From assembly GCF_024979295.1 (NCBI RefSeq), contig NZ_JANLCJ010000001.1, positions 62,001 to 126,000 on the forward strand: DNA of 64,000 nucleotides, read 5' to 3'. The position numbers and the translations under genes were made by a program. The stretch is from Herbiconiux daphne. Its GTDB lineage: Bacteria > Actinomycetota > Actinomycetes > Actinomycetales > Microbacteriaceae. Every line of letters starts with the position of its first letter. Position 1 is the first letter of the stretch. The notes beneath the pieces were generated by a model. The model had not been told where the DNA came from. It was given only the letters and a program-made list of their open reading frames with translations, and did not search any database. Positions 51,574 to 59,817 of the stretch are shown here, one piece after another.

Positions 51574-52149
51574 ATGACCCTCCTGACCGTGTGGAACGAC
51601 AACGACCCCTCGACTCCCGAACTGCAGACGCGGGATGCCGACACCATCCGTGAGGTGCTCGCCGGGCTGGGCGCGCGCTTCAGCCGCTGGGAGCTCAAGG
51701 AGCTGTCGGCCGACCCGACCCAGGACGAGGTGCTCGACCTCTACCGCACCGAGATCGACGGCGTGAACGACGCCTACGGCTACTCGCTGGTCGACGTGGT
51801 GACGATCACGCCGGAAGACACCGACGAATACCGCGAGCAGGCGGCATCCGCCCGCGTGAAGTTCTTGAGCGAGCACCAGCACGACGACGACGAGGACCGC
51901 TTCTTCGCGCGCGGCTCGGGCGTGTTCTACCTGCACGTCGACGGCAAGGTCTACGCGGTGTTCTGCGAGGCCGGCGACCTGCTCTCGGTGCCGAAAGACA
52001 CCACGCACTGGTTCGACATGGGCACGAACCCCGACTACGTGTCGGTGCGCTTCTTCCACGACGACGACGGCTGGGTGGGCAACTTCACCGGCAGCGACGT
52101 GGCCACGAAGTTCGCCACCTACGACGAGCTGGCCTCGGTCTCCGCCTAG
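51574..52149 (+). CDS. mtnD: Acireductone dioxygenase
   Basis: A 191-residue cupin that cleaves acireductone with O2 to 4-methylthio-2-oxobutyrate and formate (Fe form). The metal ligands are His101, His103, Glu107 (HQHDDDEDRFFARGSG) and His145 (DTTHWFDMG), the spacing known from the Klebsiella enzyme. Length is normal. It is read from a leaderless promoter and diverges from the importer-kinase operon. With mtnA, mtnK, mtnC and mtnB it completes the conversion of methylthioribose to the oxo acid of methionine. Confidence 0.93.
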   Translation: MTLLTVWNDNDPSTPELQTRDADTIREVLAGLGARFSRWELKELSADPTQDEVLDLYRTEIDGVNDAYGYSLVDVVTITPEDTDEYREQAASARVKFLSEHQHDDDEDRFFARGSGVFYLHVDGKVYAVFCEAGDLLSVPKDTTHWFDMGTNPDYVSVRFFHDDDGWVGNFTGSDVATKFATYDELASVSA

Positions 52150-52181
52150 CCCTGGGCCCCAGCTCTCGGCCCCTCAAGCTC

Positions 52182-52250
52182 TTTCGTCGAATTGCGCCAA
52201 AATGCCCCTCCCGGCGTGCCGGAGGGGCATTTTGGCGCAACTCGGCGAAG
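52182..52250. terminator. Long bidirectional hairpin between mtnD and the VIT1 gene
   Basis: Inner arms 52192-52211 and 52221-52240 pair almost perfectly (TTGCGCCAAAATGCCCC with its complement), and the outer box TTCGTCGA / TCGGCGAA extends the stem by about 9 pairs with one mismatch and one wobble. The two flanking genes converge, so it can stop both. The outer box is the same as in the hairpin at 16472-16539. Confidence 0.8.
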
Positions 52251-52256
52251 TGTGAC

Positions 52257-53405
52257 CTAGGCGAGGGTGGCGCCGAAGAGGAGGCCCAGGAGGTAGGTGA
52301 CGGCGGCCGCGCCGAAGCCGATGGCGAGTTGGCGCAGGGCCCGGCGGAGCGGAGGGCCGCCCGAGAGCAGGCCGACCACGGCGCCGGTGCCGAGCAGGGC
52401 CAGGCCGACGAGGCCGGCCGCCAGCACGACGGCGCCGAGGCCTGACAGCCCGAACAGGTAGGGCAGCACCGGGATGATGGCTCCCGACGCGAAGAAGCAG
52501 AACGACGACAGAGCGGCCTGCCAGGCGGTGCCGATCTCTTCGTGATCGTCGGCGACGTCGGCAGCTGACAGTTCGGGCGCGGTGATCCCGGCGTCGCCGA
52601 CGCGCTGGATGCGGATGGCCGACGTGGTGGTCGTCAGCCCGCCGAACACGTCGTGCGCCTTCGCCTCGGCGTCTTGCTCGCTCATGCCCCGGGCCCGGTA
52701 GACCAGCGCCAGCTCGTTCGCGTCGACGTCGAGGCTCGGCACCGCGGTGTGGGCGTCGGGGTCGGGAGTGGAGGCCGCGAGCAGTTCGCGCTGCGACCGC
52801 ACCGAGACGAACTCGCCCGCGCCCATCGACAGGGCGCCCGCGAGCAGCCCGGCGATGCCGGTCGCGAGCACGACGCCGGGCGCCACGCCGGTGGCGCCGA
52901 TGCCGAGCACGAGCGCCAGGTTCGACACCAGTCCGTCGTTGGCGCCGAACACCGCCGCCCGGAACGTGCCCGAGAGCCGACTGCGCCCCCGGGCCGCGAG
53001 GGCGCGCACGACCTCGCCGTGGATGCGCTCGTCGGCCGCCATCGCGGGAGTGGCGTCGGCATCCGACTCGTAGGGCGACCGCGCCTCGGCGCGCTGCATG
53101 AGGGCGAGCACGAACACCGAGCCGAAGCGCTTGGCGAGCACCGCGAGCAGTCGCGTGCGCGCATCCGCACGCCTCGGCTTGCCGACCTGGTCGCCGAGCA
53201 GCTCGAGCCAGTGGCTCTCGTGCCGGCCCTCGGCCTCGGCGAGGGCCTCGAGGATGTCGCGTTCCGAGCCGGTGCGGCGCTGGGCGAGCTCACGGTAGAC
53301 CTGCGCCTCGGCGCGTTCGTCGGCGAGGTACTGACGCCAGCGCCGCAGTTCGGAGGGAGTGGGAGGCGGGGCGGGCGTGCCGAAGGGCGTGGCGAGGTCG
53401 GTCAT
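52257..53405 (-). CDS. Ferritin-like/VIT1 fusion iron or manganese transporter (MbfA-like)
   Basis: A 382-residue protein. The N-terminal 145 residues form a ferritin-like domain with the ligands in ADERAEAQVYRELA and EAEGRHESHWLELL; the C-terminal part is a VIT1/CCC1 transporter with GANDGLVSNLALVLGI, MGAGEFVSVRSQREL and about five membrane segments. This fusion is the MbfA type, which exports iron in relatives; manganese is also possible. GGAG lies four bases before the ATG. Confidence 0.9.
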   Translation of the reverse strand: MTDLATPFGTPAPPPTPSELRRWRQYLADERAEAQVYRELAQRRTGSERDILEALAEAEGRHESHWLELLGDQVGKPRRADARTRLLAVLAKRFGSVFVLALMQRAEARSPYESDADATPAMAADERIHGEVVRALAARGRSRLSGTFRAAVFGANDGLVSNLALVLGIGATGVAPGVVLATGIAGLLAGALSMGAGEFVSVRSQRELLAASTPDPDAHTAVPSLDVDANELALVYRARGMSEQDAEAKAHDVFGGLTTTTSAIRIQRVGDAGITAPELSAADVADDHEEIGTAWQAALSSFCFFASGAIIPVLPYLFGLSGLGAVVLAAGLVGLALLGTGAVVGLLSGGPPLRRALRQLAIGFGAAAVTYLLGLLFGATLA

Positions 53406-53683
53406 GAGGCTCCAGATCGGCGGCGTCGCACGAGCGGGCGCCAGGTCGATCGAAGGTCTCGTTCGCCCAGGCCGCTCGGGCCGGGGTGGAATGCCGGGCC
53501 GATCATCGTGATGGCCAGTGTGTCGACAGGTCCGCTGCCCGCTGCGCAGGCGCTGGAACTACTCCCCTTCGGTGCCTCCATTGTGGCAGCCGATGACCGC
53601 CGAGGCGGCCCGGAGGCCGCTACTCACAGTTTTTCGAGCCGCCGAAACCGCCGAAACCGCCGGCCCCACCGAAACCGCCCGCC
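53406..53683. other. Intergenic stretch with Pro/Gly-codon repeats
   Basis: Non-coding as far as I can tell. It contains a CCGCCGAAAC repeat near 53640-53685 (four partial copies). No promoter is convincing; the VIT1 gene's ribosome-binding site is at its left end. Confidence 0.5.
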
Positions 53684-53953
53684 TCAGCTGCCGTCGTCGA
53701 GGTCGTCGGGCGCCTTGTCGCCGAACGGCTGCGACTCGTCGGCGTATTCCTCGCCGGGGGCGTAGTTCTGCCAGTCGGGCTCCGCCTCACGCGGCGACCC
53801 ACCGGTGGGCCCCTCGTTGCCGTCGCCGGCACCCGGGTAGACGGTCTCGCCCGCCACGGCGTCGTTCGTCACGATCTGGTTCGAGTCGGCGTCGGTGGCG
53901 AGGCGCTCGAAATCGGGGTCGGACTCTCCGTCGGGTGTGGTGCTGTCGGTCAC
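53684..53953 (-). CDS. Small acidic protein of unknown function
   Basis: An 89-residue hydrophilic protein from the GTG at 53953 with GGAG eight bases upstream. It is rich in Asp, Glu, Gly and Pro (TTPDGESDPDFERLATDADS, EEYADESQPFGDKAPDDLDD) and lacks membrane segments or Cys, so it is probably disordered. No family is recognised. A longer start at 54052 would add basic residues and lacks a ribosome-binding site. It is the only gene between the VIT1 transporter and the DszC-like enzyme. Confidence 0.55.
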   Translation of the reverse strand: MTDSTTPDGESDPDFERLATDADSNQIVTNDAVAGETVYPGAGDGNEGPTGGSPREAEPDWQNYAPGEEYADESQPFGDKAPDDLDDGS

Positions 53954-54098
53954 GGGTCGCACTCCTTCGCTGCGGGGCCTGAACGGCGGATGCCGCCCAC
54001 GGATGTCACCACCCCACCACAACTCGCCCGAGCCCGCCAGCGGCGACCGCACGCTGTGCAGAACTGCCGGGCGCCCGGTGGAAGGTGCGGAGAGGTGC

Positions 54099-55301
54099 CT
54101 AGCTGTAGCCGGAGGGCGTCGGATAGGCGCCGCGCAGCGCGTGGTCGCCGACCTCCTGCGCCTTGTAGGCGACGGGGTCGTGCAGCGTGATGGTGCGGGC
54201 GTTGCGCCAGAACCGGTCGAAGCCGTAGGCCTCGCCCGTGGCCCGGGCGCCGGTGAGTTCGAACAGCCGCGAGGTCACCTCAAGCACCGTCGAGGTCGAC
54301 ACCACCTTCGCCGCCGCGATCTCGACCGCCACCTCGCCGCGCTCGGCGTCGGTGAGCGCCCACCCGCGGTCGGCAGCCGCGACGAGGGCGTCGGTGGCGC
54401 GCCAGGTGAGCGCATCCGCAGCTCTCGTGCTGGCGGTGAGTTCGCCGATGAGCTCGCGGATGTAGGGGTCGTCGACGGCTCGTTCCAGCCCGCTGGTCGA
54501 CCACGGCTTCGTGGTGGAGTTCACGTAGTCGGCCGCGGCCGCGAGGGCGCCCTCGGCCAGCCCGACGTGGATGTGGTCGAGCGCCAGCTGGAACAGCAGG
54601 ATCGACAGCGACGCCCGAGGCCGGTACTTCGGCCCCGACTGCTCGCCGTAGCCGAGCACATGCGACTCGGGCACCGGCGCCGCGTCGAACGACACCGACC
54701 CCGAGGCCGAGAGGCGCTGGCCGATGTTGTCCCAGTCGTCGTGGTGGGTGACCTGGGGCAGCGTGGCGTCGATGATGATGGCGAGCTTCTCGCCGGTGTC
54801 GACCCGGGTGCCGCTGGCCGTGATGCGGTCGGCGACCTGCGCGCCCGTGGCGAAGAACTTGCGGCCCGAGACGGTGTAGCCGCCCTCGACCGGGGTGAGC
54901 GCGAGGCCCGCGTCGCGCGGGTTGCCCGCGCCGCCCCAGAACCAGTGGTGGGCGGCGAGGCCGCGCAGGATGCCCTCGATGGCGACCTCGTTCTCGTTGA
55001 GCTGCAGCCGCCAGGAGTTCACGAAGTGGTAGGCGAACACGTGGCCGAGGCCGGCATCCGCTCGGATGATGGGCCTCAGGGCGACGAACACCGTCGACCA
55101 GTCGAGACCCCCGCCGCCGAGCGCGGTCGGCACGAGGGCGGGCAGGATACCGGTGGCCCGCAGTGCCGCGACCTCGGCGAACGGGGCCGTGCCCTCCTTG
55201 TCGCGGGCGACGGCCACCTCGGCGAGGTCGGCGGCCAGCCGCTCCATCGCCTCGATCGCCTGCTCGGCCGACGTGATGGTGGTGGGAATCGGTGCTGCCA
55301 C
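54099..55301 (-). CDS. Acyl-CoA dehydrogenase-fold flavin monooxygenase (DszC/SfnB-like)
   Basis: A 400-residue protein of the acyl-CoA dehydrogenase superfamily. PTALGGGGLDWSTVF, FYA-like HFVNSWRLQL, VSGRKFFATGAQVAD and the C-terminal GFDRFWRNARTITLHDPVAYKAQEVGDHAL are typical of the DszC/SfnB group, reduced-flavin-dependent monooxygenases acting on sulfur compounds, and not of true dehydrogenases, whose catalytic Glu is absent. GGAG lies before GTG 55301, which follows the phosphatase stop by 2 bp. A role in organosulfur use is inferred from family only. Confidence 0.8.
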   Translation of the reverse strand: MAAPIPTTITSAEQAIEAMERLAADLAEVAVARDKEGTAPFAEVAALRATGILPALVPTALGGGGLDWSTVFVALRPIIRADAGLGHVFAYHFVNSWRLQLNENEVAIEGILRGLAAHHWFWGGAGNPRDAGLALTPVEGGYTVSGRKFFATGAQVADRITASGTRVDTGEKLAIIIDATLPQVTHHDDWDNIGQRLSASGSVSFDAAPVPESHVLGYGEQSGPKYRPRASLSILLFQLALDHIHVGLAEGALAAAADYVNSTTKPWSTSGLERAVDDPYIRELIGELTASTRAADALTWRATDALVAAADRGWALTDAERGEVAVEIAAAKVVSTSTVLEVTSRLFELTGARATGEAYGFDRFWRNARTITLHDPVAYKAQEVGDHALRGAYPTPSGYS

Positions 55302-55303
55302 GC

Positions 55304-55990
55304 TCACTCCGCCCAGGGGGTGCGGTTCCACATGCGCAGAACCTGGTTTCCGTGCTCGAAGCCGAGCACGCTGATCGAGGCCGTCTCGAGCACCACGAGC
55401 TCGCCCGCGCGGATCGGCAGGCCCATCCAGGTGACGGTGAGCGTGCGCAGCAGGTGGCCGTGCGAGAACAGCAGCACGTCGTGCCCGGTGTTCAGGGTGC
55501 GCCGGGCCCGCTCGATGACGGCGGTGTCGCGGCGCATCAGGTCGGCCGCCTGTTCGCCGCGGCCCTCGGCGTCGGGCTGCACGCCGTCTTCCCACAGGTT
55601 CCACGGGCCTCCGAACGCCTCGGCGATCTGCGGGCTGGTCAGGCCCTCATAGGCGCCGTAGTCCCACTCGCGCAGGTTCTCGTCGACCTGGGCGACGTCG
55701 CCGAATCCGGCGATCGCGGCGGTGGCGGTGGCCCGCTGCAACGGGCTCGTCAGCACCAGCCCGAACGACCGGCCCGCGAGCACGCGGCCGACCGCCCGGG
55801 CCTGCTCCTCGCCCCGGGCGGTGAGCGGGATGTCGGTGCGCCCGGTGTGCTGCCCGCTCAGGCTCCACTCGGTCTCGCCGTGCCGCACGATGACGATTCG
55901 GGGTGCGGGGTCGCCCGCCTGGCGCGGCTCGACGATCGCACCCGGCGTCTCGATCGGCGTGGCGGAACGTGGTTCGTCGGAGAGGCTCAT
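55304..55990 (-). CDS. Histidine phosphatase family protein (PhoE/GpmB-like)
   Basis: A 228-residue phosphatase. The catalytic RHGETEWSLSGQHTGRTDIPLT motif starts near residue 36, with the second His in FSHGHLLRTL and the acid in REWDYGAYEGLT. The 30-residue Pro/Glu-rich N-terminus is not part of the fold. AAGGA lies four bases before the ATG at 55990. The DszC-like gene follows 2 bp downstream. It probably dephosphorylates a small metabolite; acid phosphatase and phosphoglycerate mutase-like roles are both possible. Confidence 0.88.
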   Translation of the reverse strand: MSLSDEPRSATPIETPGAIVEPRQAGDPAPRIVIVRHGETEWSLSGQHTGRTDIPLTARGEEQARAVGRVLAGRSFGLVLTSPLQRATATAAIAGFGDVAQVDENLREWDYGAYEGLTSPQIAEAFGGPWNLWEDGVQPDAEGRGEQAADLMRRDTAVIERARRTLNTGHDVLLFSHGHLLRTLTVTWMGLPIRAGELVVLETASISVLGFEHGNQVLRMWNRTPWAE

Positions 55991-56082
55991 CGGGTCCTTG
56001 TGCGCTCGGGGGTGTGCCTCCACGATATCGCGCGCCGGACGCGCGAAACCTGCGCGCAATGTCGAGGCGCGAAGATGGTCGC

Positions 56083-57540
56083 ATGACCGACGCGCCACGG
56101 GCCTCCGCGCCCGCCCTCACCATCGTCAACGCCGTCATCCTGCCGATGGCCGACGGAGTCGACTGGTTCCGCGGCTGGCTGAGCGTGGGCGACGACGGGC
56201 GCATCAGCGGCATGGGCGAGGGACATCCGCCGGCCGGCAGAGCGGCCACGCCATGGGCCGAGGCCGGTGAAGGCCTCATCGGGTCGGGCGAGGTCTTCGA
56301 CGCGAAAGGGGCGTTCGTCGCCCCCGGGTTCATCTCGGCGCACAGCCACATCTTCACCAGCGGCATGCGCGGCATGACCCCGGGCGACGAGCTCTATGGC
56401 TGGGTGGGCGAGCAGAGCACCTTCATCTCGGGCGCCGACGCCGACGACATCTACTGGTTCACGCTGCACGGCTGCCTCGACTTTCTCGGCAACGGCGTGA
56501 CCTCGGCCTACAACTTCACCGACTCGCGCGTGGTCGGAAAATACGACGCCGAGACCGACACCCGCGAGATCTTCGCCATCCGGCCCGAGGACTACCTGCA
56601 CCGCCAGGTCGACGCCGCCCGCGACGCGGGTCTGCGCACGATGAACGCCATCCGGCTCGACAGCGAGTTCCAGCCGGTCGAGGGCGCGTTCGAGGTGTTC
56701 GCCCGGGCGGTCGCCTATGTCGACACGACCGTTCCGCCTGACCTCAACCTCGGGGCCTCGGTGTTCGGGGCCGTGCAGTGGTCGGCGACCGAGCAGGCCG
56801 CGCGCGATGAGGTGCGCGCCATGGACGAGCACCGCATCGGCAACCAGGCCCACTTCCTCGAGACCGCCGAGGCGCTCGACCAGCAGCGCGAGAAGTTCCG
56901 CTGGTATGCCGACGCAGGGGCACTGCGGCCCGGCTTCCTGTTCGGCCACTTCGTGCATCCGGACGCCCAGATGTCGCAGGTCGCCGCCGAGCGCGGCGCC
57001 GGCATGGTCTGGCAGCCCACGTCGAACGGCCGGCTCGGGTCGGGGGTGGCCGACATCCCGCGCTACCGCGAGCTCGGCATGCCGATCGGCGTCGGCCTCG
57101 ACGACCAGTCCTGCACTGACGTCTCCGACCCGTTCCAGAACATGCGCATCGGGGCATATACGCAGCGGGCCGTTCATCAGGACGCCTCCGTCGTGATGCC
57201 GCGCGAGATGATCCGGCTGCACACGCTCGGCTCGGCCGAGGCGATGGGGCCGTCGGTGGCGGCGGATGTCGGCTCGCTCGAGATCGGCAAGTTCGCCGAC
57301 CTGCTCGTGGTCGACCCGGCCGCTCCCGACACCGGCCCGGTGTGGGACGTCTATGCGCACTACGCCTTCGCCTGCGGGCTGCGCAACCTCAAGCGGGTCT
57401 ACGTCGGCGGTGCGCTGGTGTCGCAGAACGGCGAGTCGACGCATCCGCGGGCCGCTGAAGCGTCGCGCGAACTGCACGCACGGGTGCGGGAGGTGGCCCG
57501 GCGCTCGGCCGAGCGCAGCACCTCGCGCCTGGCCTGGTAG
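56083..57540 (+). CDS. Amidohydrolase family protein (MTA/SAH deaminase-like)
   Basis: A 485-residue metal-dependent hydrolase. The HxH metal motif is in SAHSHIFTSGMRG, later His in FGHFVHPDAQ and Asp in VGLDDQSCTD; PTSNGRLGSG and SLEIGKFADLLVVD are typical of the cytosine deaminase/MTA-SAH deaminase branch. If it deaminates methylthioadenosine, it would tie into the methionine-salvage genes of this window, but chlorohydrolase- and guanine deaminase-like functions are just as possible. The ATG at 56083 has GGCGCGAAG-type purines upstream only; the start is moderately sure. Divergent from the phosphatase. Confidence 0.82.
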   Translation: MTDAPRASAPALTIVNAVILPMADGVDWFRGWLSVGDDGRISGMGEGHPPAGRAATPWAEAGEGLIGSGEVFDAKGAFVAPGFISAHSHIFTSGMRGMTPGDELYGWVGEQSTFISGADADDIYWFTLHGCLDFLGNGVTSAYNFTDSRVVGKYDAETDTREIFAIRPEDYLHRQVDAARDAGLRTMNAIRLDSEFQPVEGAFEVFARAVAYVDTTVPPDLNLGASVFGAVQWSATEQAARDEVRAMDEHRIGNQAHFLETAEALDQQREKFRWYADAGALRPGFLFGHFVHPDAQMSQVAAERGAGMVWQPTSNGRLGSGVADIPRYRELGMPIGVGLDDQSCTDVSDPFQNMRIGAYTQRAVHQDASVVMPREMIRLHTLGSAEAMGPSVAADVGSLEIGKFADLLVVDPAAPDTGPVWDVYAHYAFACGLRNLKRVYVGGALVSQNGESTHPRAAEASRELHARVREVARRSAERSTSRLAW

Positions 57541-57608
57541 GCGCCGCCGCGCCCGCGGGGGCCGCTTGACCCTGCCCGCCGCGCCGGATCGGGGCGATAC
57601 GTAGGCGC

Positions 57609-58073
57609 ATGGTCGCCGCTCTTCGCCCCATGCCCGCCGACGTTCTCGGGCCGTGGCTCGCCTCCAGCCACGACGAGTACCTGCGCGAGCGCATCGCCGC
57701 GGGAGACTCGCCCGAATACGCCCAGCAGCGGGCCGACGAGGCCGACGCGGAGTACTTTCCCGACGGGCGTCCCGCCGAGGGCCAGCAGGTCTACCAGGTC
57801 GTCGACGGCGACGACGTGGTCGGCGTGCTCTGGATCGGCCCCGTGTCACTGCAGCGTCCGCACGAGTGGTGGGTGTTCGACATCGCGATCGACGAGCCGC
57901 ACCGGGGCAAGGGCCTCGGCCGGGCGACCATGCTGCTCGCCGAGAGCGAAGCGCGCCGGCTCGGGGCCGTGAAACTCGGCCTCAACGTGTTCGGTCACAA
58001 CCGGGTGGCGCAGAACCTCTACACCTCGCTCGGTTACGAGCCCACCGCCATCAACATGGCGAAGACGCTCTGA
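57609..58073 (+). CDS. GNAT family N-acetyltransferase
   Basis: A 154-residue enzyme. The acetyl-CoA loop is IDEPHRGKGLGRATMLLAE (about residues 93-111), preceded by the conserved strand WWVFDIAI and followed by LNVFGHNRVAQNLYTSLGYE, motif B. It transfers an acetyl group to an amine of unknown identity. No Shine-Dalgarno sequence is visible before the ATG. It lies between the amidohydrolase and the nitronate monooxygenase-like gene, 80 bp before the latter. Confidence 0.88.
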   Translation: MVAALRPMPADVLGPWLASSHDEYLRERIAAGDSPEYAQQRADEADAEYFPDGRPAEGQQVYQVVDGDDVVGVLWIGPVSLQRPHEWWVFDIAIDEPHRGKGLGRATMLLAESEARRLGAVKLGLNVFGHNRVAQNLYTSLGYEPTAINMAKTL

Positions 58074-58140
58074 CCGGATGCCGCCCTCGCGCGCTCCCCG
58101 CGGCCCACGCCGATCGGATGACGTGACGCGCCCCCGCGAG

Positions 58141-58146
58141 TAGGGT
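58141..58146 (+). promoter_or_regulatory. -10 box of the nitronate monooxygenase-like gene, leaderless arrangement
   Basis: TAGGGT fits TANNNT and ends 7 nt before the ATG at 58154. The spacer GAGGGCG could also act as a weak Shine-Dalgarno sequence. Confidence 0.5.
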
Positions 58147-58153
58147 GAGGGCG

Positions 58154-59179
58154 ATGTTCGACTTCCGTGCTCTTCGCGTTCCGATCGTGCAGGCGCCCAT
58201 GGCCGGCGGACCGTCGACACCCGAACTGGCCGCGGCGGTGAGCAATGCCGGGGGGCTCGGATTCCTCGCCGCCGGCTACCGGTCGGCCGCCGATGTCGCG
58301 GGACAGTTGCACCGCACCCGGCTGCTCACCGGGCAGCCGTTCGGCGTGAACCTGTTCGTGCCCCAGCCCTCGATCGCCGACCCGCAGCAGCTCGCCCGCT
58401 ATGCCGACGAGATCGCTCCGGATGCGGCGCGCTACGGAGTCGAGCCGGGCGTCACCCATGCCGACGACGACGGATGGAACGAGAAGCTCGGGGTCGTGCT
58501 CGACCTACGCCCGGCCGTGGTGTCGTTCACTTTCGGCACCCCGACGGCGGCCGTGCTCGAGGCCCTCGCCGAGGCCGAGATCGCGGTGCTCGTGACCGTG
58601 ACCTCCGTGGGCGAGGCCAAGGCGGCGCTCGCCGCCGGTGCCCCGGCGCTCGTGGTGCAGGGCCCGCGGGCGGGCGGCCACCGGGGCACCTTCGATGCCG
58701 CGGCGACGCCGCCCACCGCCGATCTCGACACGCTGTTCGGAAGCATCCACCACTACACCGACACACCGCTCGTCGTGGCCGGCGGGGTCATGCAGCCCGA
58801 GTCGGTGCAGCACCTGCTGTCGCGCGGAGCGGTGGCCGTGCAAGCGGGAACCGCCTTCCTGCTCGCCCGGGAGGCCGGAACCAATCCCGTGCACCGCGCG
58901 GCTCTCGCGTCGCCCGAGTTCTCGCAGACCGCGGTCACCCATGCGTTCTCGGGGCGGCCCGCGCGGGGTCTCGTGAACGACTTCCTGCGCCGGCACGACG
59001 CCACGGCGCCGCTCGGCTACCCCGAGGTCAATCAGCTCACGACTCCGCTGCGCGCCGCGGCGCTCGCCGCCGGCGACGCCCAGAACATGGCGTTGTGGGC
59101 GGGCGAGGGCTACCGCGACGCGCGGCAGGCGAGCGCCCTCGAGATCGTGCGTCACCTCGCGAAGGGAATCCGCCGATGA
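58154..59179 (+). CDS. Nitronate monooxygenase-like flavoprotein
   Basis: A 341-residue TIM-barrel FMN enzyme. The start RVPIVQAPMAGGPSTPELAAAVSNAGGLGFLAAGY is the family hallmark, and the FMN phosphate motif VVQGPRAGGHRG and PLVVAGGV follow. Members oxidise alkyl nitronates (class I/II) or reduce enoyl-type substrates. The ATG at 58154 is preferred over GTG 58145 because of the -10 spacing. The lipoprotein gene overlaps its stop codon, indicating one transcript. Confidence 0.85.
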   Translation: MFDFRALRVPIVQAPMAGGPSTPELAAAVSNAGGLGFLAAGYRSAADVAGQLHRTRLLTGQPFGVNLFVPQPSIADPQQLARYADEIAPDAARYGVEPGVTHADDDGWNEKLGVVLDLRPAVVSFTFGTPTAAVLEALAEAEIAVLVTVTSVGEAKAALAAGAPALVVQGPRAGGHRGTFDAAATPPTADLDTLFGSIHHYTDTPLVVAGGVMQPESVQHLLSRGAVAVQAGTAFLLAREAGTNPVHRAALASPEFSQTAVTHAFSGRPARGLVNDFLRRHDATAPLGYPEVNQLTTPLRAAALAAGDAQNMALWAGEGYRDARQASALEIVRHLAKGIRR

Positions 59180-59727
59180 CCCGTCAGACCGTCTTCGGCC
59201 CCCGGCAACGGGGCAGCGCAGCCGTCGCCGCGGCGGCCGTCGTGCTCGCCGCGGGTGCTCTTCTCGCGGGGTGCACACCCGGCACCGGAACCGGAACCGG
59301 AACCGGCTCGGGCACGGGTGGGCCGGCCTCGGCGGGAGCGACGCCGACGTCGCCGGATGCCTCGGCCGCGCCATCCGACAGCCCGCTCGACCACCCCGAA
59401 CCGACCCCGGCCATTCCCGCCTACACGCTCGATCAGCTGAAGCGCACCGTCGCCGACTCGGGGCTGACGTGCACGACGTTCACCGATGCCCCGGTCGAGG
59501 GCGGCAGCGGCGGGTGGTGCCAGGAGTCGAAGATCGGCATCTTCGTGTTCGCCGATCAGGCCGCGGCCGACGCGCTCGTCGAGCGTTCGGCGGCCAGCAC
59601 CGAGCCACAGCCCTTTCTGGTGGGCAACCGCTGGGTGATCACGACGAACGACCCGTCTTCGCGGGGCGAGGAGCTGTTCGCCCTGCAAGACGTGATCGGC
59701 GGCTCGCTCGAGGGTCGAGACCTCTGA
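59176..59727 (+). CDS. Secreted lipoprotein of unknown function
   Basis: A 183-residue exported protein. The signal peptide ends in the lipobox LLAGC (Cys near residue 33), followed by a Gly/Thr repeat (TGTGTGTGSGTG) and an Ala/Ser/Pro linker, then a small globular domain with two Cys (LTCTTFTDAP...GGWCQESKIG), probably a disulfide. No family is recognised. ATG overlaps the upstream stop by 4 bp. The Gly-Thr repeat is encoded by 6-bp tandem repeats. Confidence 0.75.
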   Translation: MTRQTVFGPRQRGSAAVAAAAVVLAAGALLAGCTPGTGTGTGTGSGTGGPASAGATPTSPDASAAPSDSPLDHPEPTPAIPAYTLDQLKRTVADSGLTCTTFTDAPVEGGSGGWCQESKIGIFVFADQAAADALVERSAASTEPQPFLVGNRWVITTNDPSSRGEELFALQDVIGGSLEGRDL

Positions 59728-59755
59728 GCGCACCGCTCGATCGAGCAGCACGACA

Positions 59756-59798
59756 GCACGAATCGCACGACCGCACGAACCGCACGAACCGCACGACC
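59756..59798 (+). repeat. GCACGAACC tandem repeat upstream of ppk2
   Basis: Five units of 8-9 bp (GCACGAATC, GCACGACC, GCACGAACC twice, GCACGACC) lie in the 90-bp gap before ppk2, ending about 20 bp before its start. Copy number could affect spacing between promoter and ribosome-binding site. Confidence 0.8.
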
Positions 59799-59817
59799 GA
59801 GAGCAAGGGAGCAGCGC

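Noticed and set aside
53620..53832. Minus-strand frame ending in Gly/Phe repeats (GGFGGAGGFGGFGG)
   Set aside because: It overlaps the small acidic gene in another frame, has an Arg/Ser/Thr-rich body and no ribosome-binding site; the Gly-Phe stretch is most simply a CCGCCGAAAC DNA repeat.
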